From contig CAKJVC010000143.1 in the NCBI GenBank assembly GCA_918026815.1, positions 186,001-250,000 of the forward strand: 64,000 nt of DNA, read 5' to 3'. The position numbers were made by a program, and so were the translations under genes. This stretch comes from Chalara sp. BL73 (taxonomy: Eukaryota > Ascomycota > Leotiomycetes > Helotiales). Numbering within the stretch: the first letter of the stretch is position 1; every line of letters starts with the position of its first letter. This document shows positions 57,401-64,000 of the stretch, one piece after another. The notes under the pieces are model-generated. The model ran no database searches. It saw nothing but the letters and a program-made list of their open reading frames with translations, and was not told where the DNA came from.

Positions 57401-58409
57401 ACCTCTGGAGTTACAGTGTTGCTATAACGGTATGTCCTATTTTTTGGTGATGAAGGAAGTGCCCGCAAAGAATCGGAAAGGTCGACCTCGAAGAACGAAC
57501 CCCCCAGAGGGCGTACTGAATTGTCTGTCATTGTATTGAAGGAACCGTTAGGATCTCCATTTGGATCATCCACTGCGACGATCTGCATATTCTGATTAGC
57601 GGGTAGCTATAAACAGTTTTTTGTGCTGCTTTCAAAGTACGCGATAGTATGTCATAGCACTGCAACAGTATGTAATAAAACTTTCAGAAGCATGCAATCC
57701 CGTCATGCGACAGTCTAGCTTTTGCTACTCACCTCCATTGAGAGGTCCCTCTTCATGACCTACAAGTTGGCCAGCGCTGCCACAAAAGAGCAAAGGTGAA
57801 CTGGTTAATGGCGACAAATAAATAGTCGCGGGTGGGGAAGTTGATGGAAATAAGCTACTGCTAGCCTTGCTAAAGAGCCATGAGATTCAGAAGACCTCGT
57901 GACTCCATGGAATAGAAAATAGCCTCATCGCCGTTTTAAAGAGACAGATTCACAATGATACTTGAAAGGAAAGTGGTGCGAAATGCTTTCTGGGGCTCCT
58001 TGTTATTTCTTCTTTGCTCGGTGAAGGGAGACATCAATAAAATGGGGAATATATAGCTTTACCATTAGATTATATCATACAGCTAAAATGCAATCAACGG
58101 GATCGACCAAATAACATCTGTGCGCTTTGCAAGCAATACTACATGTATATAGTGCAAACTAATTCACATGTACAATACAGGATAGCAATAGCGAAGTCTA
58201 TCTTTGTAGCGAAACGTATTTAGGATTAAACAATACAAAAAACATATAGGTACATGAAAGAGAAGGAAATATGTCTTACCTGAGTCTCCAATTCTAAATC
58301 CAGTCAAATAGACTTGTCTATGTCCATTATGATCTATGGGAATCTCATTAATTGCTTCGGCAGGATTCAAAATGCCTTCCAGCATCTTAAACCATGTGAC
58401 ACGAAACAT
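51495..58409 (-). CDS. 1808-residue protein of unknown function with a MYND-like zinc finger
   Basis: I join 15 exons: 58409-58280, 57759-57733, 57572-57335, 57229-56857, 56807-56645, 56599-55854, 55782-55100, 55006-54877, 54822-54705, 54632-54404, 54358-54053, 53996-53905, 53851-52458, 52351-51990 and 51930-51495. All fourteen phases agree. The N-terminal third is globular, with a helical, charged part (residues about 310-560). A Lys/Arg run of nuclear-signal type (KSRKKKKKRKRNKHKNGQK) begins near residue 570. It is followed by a Ser/Pro/Asp-rich degenerate repeat region, then Pro/Gln/Tyr/His-rich disordered sequence. A zinc-finger candidate near residues 1500-1550 has CNYC, CTGC, YCSKEC, then H and C (EHSELC), matching MYND spacing. 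The last 260 residues are helical and may form a separate domain. The first two exons are less certain; an alternative start lies at 57755. Confidence 0.75.
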
Positions 58410-59304
58410 TGTAGCATTCAAGGCTGCAGCATATTTATGTCCTAATTACTGTGAGAGTATGGTAATATTGCTGCTGTAGTCTGGTTTATCTGCAAGAACA
58501 GTAGGGAGAAGTACCATTCGGCAGGTACCGTTGGTGATTTACTGACCACAACTGTGGCAAAGATGATAGGCTCAATGGTAGCCATACTACAAGGACCAAC
58601 AGAGGGGGTTTTTTATCAAATTTTTTGTCATCTTCGTGGAGGAAGAGTCTTCGCGCCGTTTGCTAATCTCGGAGATCTTTTGTCTATGGGGAATTGTATA
58701 GGTTCCGCTATGCAAGATCGGTCTGGTAGGTTTGATTCCATCTAAGAATCATATCTTTGGGAGCGATCAAGTTGTGTGGGTGACTTGTAGCCGCGCTATT
58801 CATTGCGATACCTTCACTTCAGCAGTAAATGGTGAGATTTTACAAAGAAGCGACAAGGCTATGTAAAGGTATATCAACCGAGAAAATATAGCATCCTATG
58901 GCTATCACGCTCTATGACTTGGGATCAGATACCTCACATATGAGATTTCTCACCAGTGGCACAACGCGGCTGCTACAGGCGATCAGTGAGTGTCCAAGGC
59001 AGGCAATATTAACAGAAAGTCTAGTCTTTGTTCTTTTATTGTCTCGTTGTTTTTAGCCTTCCCCACAATTAAATATTCAGCCAATAAAAACGCTCCATTG
59101 TAAATTTAACTCCAAGTTGGGTTCTCTAACTTATTTGCTTGCTGCCCCATCACCCGTCCTCTGAATTTTCAAACAACAGACTACTCTTTAGAAACACCAC
59201 TTGTTCAATCGCGAAAATTTACGCAGTGCTTGTTGCACCCGGTACCTGCAATACACTGGAAACATTATTCATCATCGTATCTTTGCTATTGCATGCAATA
59301 CATC
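58410..59304. other. intergenic between divergent genes
   Basis: 0.9 kb holding the promoters of the large MYND gene and the KH-protein gene. A + frame at 58554-58745 shows no recognisable content. Confidence 0.5.
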
Positions 59305-61108
59305 ATGGCAGAACAACCCAACATCAATTCCATAACTAGCATTCTGGCAGCTCTAGGCATGTCCTGCACAATGAATTCATCTTAGAGTCTAACTTTACCA
59401 TAGCTGCACAACAACAACGGCCACAATCTCAAAACCAGCAGGCAGCATATCAGCCTCCTCCTCAACCACAACAGCAAACCTCGTACGGGTCTTCGAATGC
59501 CTATTTACCGCAGCCCACAACCTCTGGCAGTCTTGATCTTAGCAGTATCAAGCCGAGTAGCTCAGGAACTGTCAGCATTGCAGACGCAATAGCAAAGGCC
59601 AAGGCCATTGCGGCGGAGAAAGGTGTATACGATCGTCCAGCTCCTTCTTACACTGCACAACCTCCAGGTCGGCCTTATCAACCCACCAGATCCCGATCGC
59701 GATCGCCTCCGGCCCGTCGTGAAGCATTCAGAGACAATTTCAACCCATATAGAGATGAGAGAAGGGGAGACCGTGCTCCCCTCGGCCGGGAATATCGCGA
59801 GAGATCATTCTCCCCAGGAGCTCGAGGCCGAGGTGTAGGTGGCACATTTTCGCCTGCTCATAATAGTGGCGGTTTTGCGCGTGATCGGTCACCAAACCGG
59901 GAAGGCGATGATGGCTCTGAGACTATCAACATCGAATCTAATCTGGTGGGTTTGATTATCGGTCGACAAGGTGAAAATCTCCGACGCATTGAGTCCGAGA
60001 CTGGCTGTAGAGTGCAATTCATTACTGGCCCCGATGATAGTGGCCCGTATCGGCAGTGTAAGATATCCGGAACGCGAGCGAGACGCGCTGCTTGTAAAGC
60101 CGAGCTCAATCGTATCATCGACGAAAGTGGCATGTCTTTAGCTGCTCGAGCATCTGCTCCAGATCGGCATCCACGAGATGCTTCCTCTACAACACGTGCT
60201 TCTTCTCACCAGCCTGCCTTAAGAGATGGGGAAGACACTATGCAAATAATGGTCCCCGACCGTACGGTTGGTCTCATCATTGGTCGAGGGGGAGAAACCA
60301 TCAGAGATTTGCAGGAACGAAGCGGATGCCACGTTAATATTGTTGGCGAGCAAAAGAGTGTGAATGGACTACGACCAGTGAATCTTATTGGCTCTAGAGA
60401 AGCAGCTGCTCGGGCTAAAGACCTTATTATGGAAATTGTTGAGAGTGATAGCAAGAGCACTGGAAACAAAGACCCGACTTCAGCTCGCCGAGAACAAGTC
60501 AAGGATGTTCACTATGGCGGTAATTATGGAGGTGGTTCAGACAAGATCAATGACTCAATCTTTGTACCTTCTGAAGCAGTGGGCATGATCATTGGAAAGG
60601 GAGGAGAGACAATAAAGGATATGCAAAGTACCACTGGCTGCAAGATTAACGTGTCCCCATCATCTGGTCCTACCGAAAGAGAGCGAGAGATCGGGCTTGT
60701 TGGCACCCGTGATGCAATTGCCGCAGCAAGACGTGCTATTGAAGACAAAGTTGAAGCAGTAGTAGGCCTATCCCAATAATTCTTAGAAGGCTTGCTAACA
60801 TCAAATAGCAGCAGAAGAATGCCGCCTCAGGCGGTGGACGACATCGCGCGAATCAGAACGATTATGGTGACCGTCCATACTCTCAACAGTATTCACAAGC
60901 TCCATCACAAGCCCAAAACGCTTCTCCAGCTGGACAACCAGATCCTTACGCAGCATGTAAGACAGCCCAACCATTTGATAATCAACGTGCTAATAATAGT
61001 GTAGATGGTGGGTATGAAGCATATGCAGCCCTCTGGTACCAAGCACTTGCTGCACAACAGCAAGCAGCGGCTAGTGGTGATCCATCCAAACCCCCCGGGA
61101 CCTCATGA
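59305..61108 (+). CDS. triple-KH RNA-binding protein, FUBP/KSRP-like
   Basis: Exons 59305-59356, 59404-60761 and 60809-61108 give 569 residues. The first intron must use a GC donor (CTAG then GCATGT) with a normal CATAG acceptor to keep the frame. After a Gln/Pro-rich start and an Arg/Ser segment (RSRSRSPPARR), three KH domains carry intact GXXG loops: VGLIIGRQGENL, VGLIIGRGGETI and VGMIIGKGGETI. The C-terminal region is Gln/Ala/Tyr-rich with YEAYAALWYQALAAQQQ, the motif type found at the end of FUBP and KSRP proteins, which bind single-stranded nucleic acids and control mRNA turnover and splicing. The last intron has tandem acceptors (TAGCAGCAG), giving one-Gln variants. Confidence 0.9.
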
Positions 61109-62121
61109 GTGACGACTGATTTCAGTCTGGATACTGCAACCACATTCTTGACTACATGATTGACGCATGCGTAACCTCGCCTCTTGTTGCTGAGACTTAG
61201 CTTTCGATCTCGGATCGCTGATATGCCTGCATGCACTTGATGACGATGATTCTCTGCTTATTGGTCCCATTTCCTACTTCAAATTGCGCAGCTCAGACTC
61301 GAACACTTACCCTGATCCTGCTGGGTACGATGATAATATGTCTCGTTGGTGATCGTCTTTTGGACCTTGCAATGTTGAGAAATTCGATAACTGCTTACTT
61401 CATGAAATGCTGGTTCTGAATCTGCTTAACATGATACTCTACATGTTCGATTTTAACTCGTAGGGGTTTGCAAATGCATGATATGAAATGCTCGTTGATT
61501 TGACAAGCTCTAATCACAAAGCTATCTGATACCAAACTTCTTGCAACCTTACCGAGGATCAGCACTACTAGAGGTTCTTCATGTGCGCTTTGTGGAGACT
61601 CTTTTGCTGCACTTACTTAGACAGACTCTCGATAACAGGAATCTCACCAGCCACGTTCATAGGTATGGTCACTAGCAGGGTTTATATATGGAAGGTGTAC
61701 AATAGCGCTGGTAGATAAGTGGATAGCACAAACTAATATGATGCGTTGCCTGCCTCAATACAATCATGTAAAGTGACCTACCCTGAATTCTTTAATTCAG
61801 CCATCGTATGGCTTCATTTTCTCATATTCGCTTTATATCTACGACAGTCATTTATACTCCATGGCCAAGGGTTTTCACACGGATATGACGCTAAAAACTG
61901 TGCTGTCACTAATCAGTTTCAGCCTCACCATGATTCCATGCCTTCATTTTAAGGCACGAACTAAAGTTTACTTGACCATAATAACTCTATTTAATACCAA
62001 AGCATGACATGCATGCGAGAAATTTGGTCTCATAGTCATTAAAAACGCACGACAGAACTCACTGGGCTTGAGATAATATCCTAAAATCCGTTCGGAAGAT
62101 CTTTGAATTCTAGCTTGCACT
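61109..62121. other. intergenic, nothing recognised
   Basis: 1.0 kb, AT-rich, between two + strand genes. Short open frames at 61231-61419 and 61746-61952 look random. The RVB1 promoter should lie in the right part. Confidence 0.5.
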
Positions 62122-63611
<1,490 letters not shown>

Positions 63612-64000
63612 ACGAATGAACACAATCGTTCGAGCTTTCGCATAGAGGATATACTGACACCCGGATCTCCACAAAAGGTTGGCTCATGGTATTTGCGTTT
63701 GGAGTGTGGCGTCTAAGACAATCCGTTTGCCCTGATCAAGGGCCTAGATACTACTCAAAAGTGGAAAAGTTAATTCTATATGTAAAACTAAAGAGATTAT
63801 GTCTCAAGATCTAGCAATGCCAACGTAAGGCGAGAAAACTTCGCGGATTGCAGTTAAGATATCGAAGTGGCTGTTGCAGGTGTTTCCAACTTCCATTCCT
63901 TGATAGCATTCCTACCATCACCTTAAGCGGCGCAATTTTAAGCCTAGTTGGGTCGGAAACGGTGAGCTAGGAGCAACGCCTAACAAAGAACTTCAATGCA
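63612..64000. other. 3' flank of RVB1 to window end
   Basis: 389 bases with no supported feature. Any gene beginning here continues outside the window. Confidence 0.5.

Noticed and set aside
57733..57755. Start of the MYND gene at 57755
   Set aside because: A start here (MKRDLSME) with another acceptor is possible, but the model from 58409 joins in phase and reads through a smooth GPLNGVDDPNGDPNG junction. I kept the longer one and note the doubt.

Overview
The window is nuclear DNA of a filamentous ascomycete. Genes sit about 2 kb apart on both strands, most are split by 41-70 nt GT..AG introns (often with a CTAAC branch site), and the proteins read as fungal orthologues (homocitrate synthase, Pmt1, ADM-B-type ADAM, Sde2, a GH18 close to endo-T). 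The style of the lineage-restricted proteins suggests Leotiomycetes (Botrytis/Sclerotinia relatives), but that placement is inference. All exon joins below were worked out by eye from splice signals and reading phase. I checked that spliced lengths are multiples of three, but there is no transcript evidence.

Layout. 0-4.7 kb: end of a Gep3-like gene, an internally deleted Tc1/mariner element, homocitrate synthase, and a second inverted-repeat element (MITE). 4.7-17.7 kb: mostly housekeeping. It holds an unusual homeobox gene, SEC31, a cyclophilin-E-like RRM protein, a small mitochondrial membrane protein divergent from COX12, an M20 carbamoylase/beta-alanine synthase, SDE2 and RPS10. 19-29 kb: a nine-exon polyol dehydrogenase, a small membrane protein, PMT1, a dienelactone hydrolase and a PEP-mutase/isocitrate-lyase-family enzyme. 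29.7-32.2 kb: a decayed, 5'-truncated ABCC transporter. 33.9-43.9 kb: four secreted or surface proteins in a row (GH18 endo-T-like, a secreted protein with a duplicated six-Cys module, a large uncharacterised membrane glycoprotein, an ADAM protease) in gene-poor DNA. 44-51 kb: three uncharacterised genes and mitochondrial GrpE (MGE1). 51.5-58.4 kb: one 15-exon gene for an 1808-residue protein of unknown function with a C-terminal MYND-like zinc finger. 59.3-63.6 kb: a triple-KH RNA-binding protein with a GC-AG intron, then RVB1.

How the genes fit together. There is no biosynthetic cluster and no defence system. Loose themes are secretory-pathway and surface glycoprotein biology (Sec31, Pmt1, GH18, ADAM), mitochondrial function (Gep3-like, Cox12, the small membrane protein, Mge1) and RNA/splicing (RRM protein, Sde2, KH protein). 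The most unusual items are the 1808-aa MYND protein, the homeodomain protein lacking Asn51 and carrying two frame-preserving 51-nt introns, a probable 3-nt microexon in COX12, the duplicated-module secreted protein, and the two transposon remnants.
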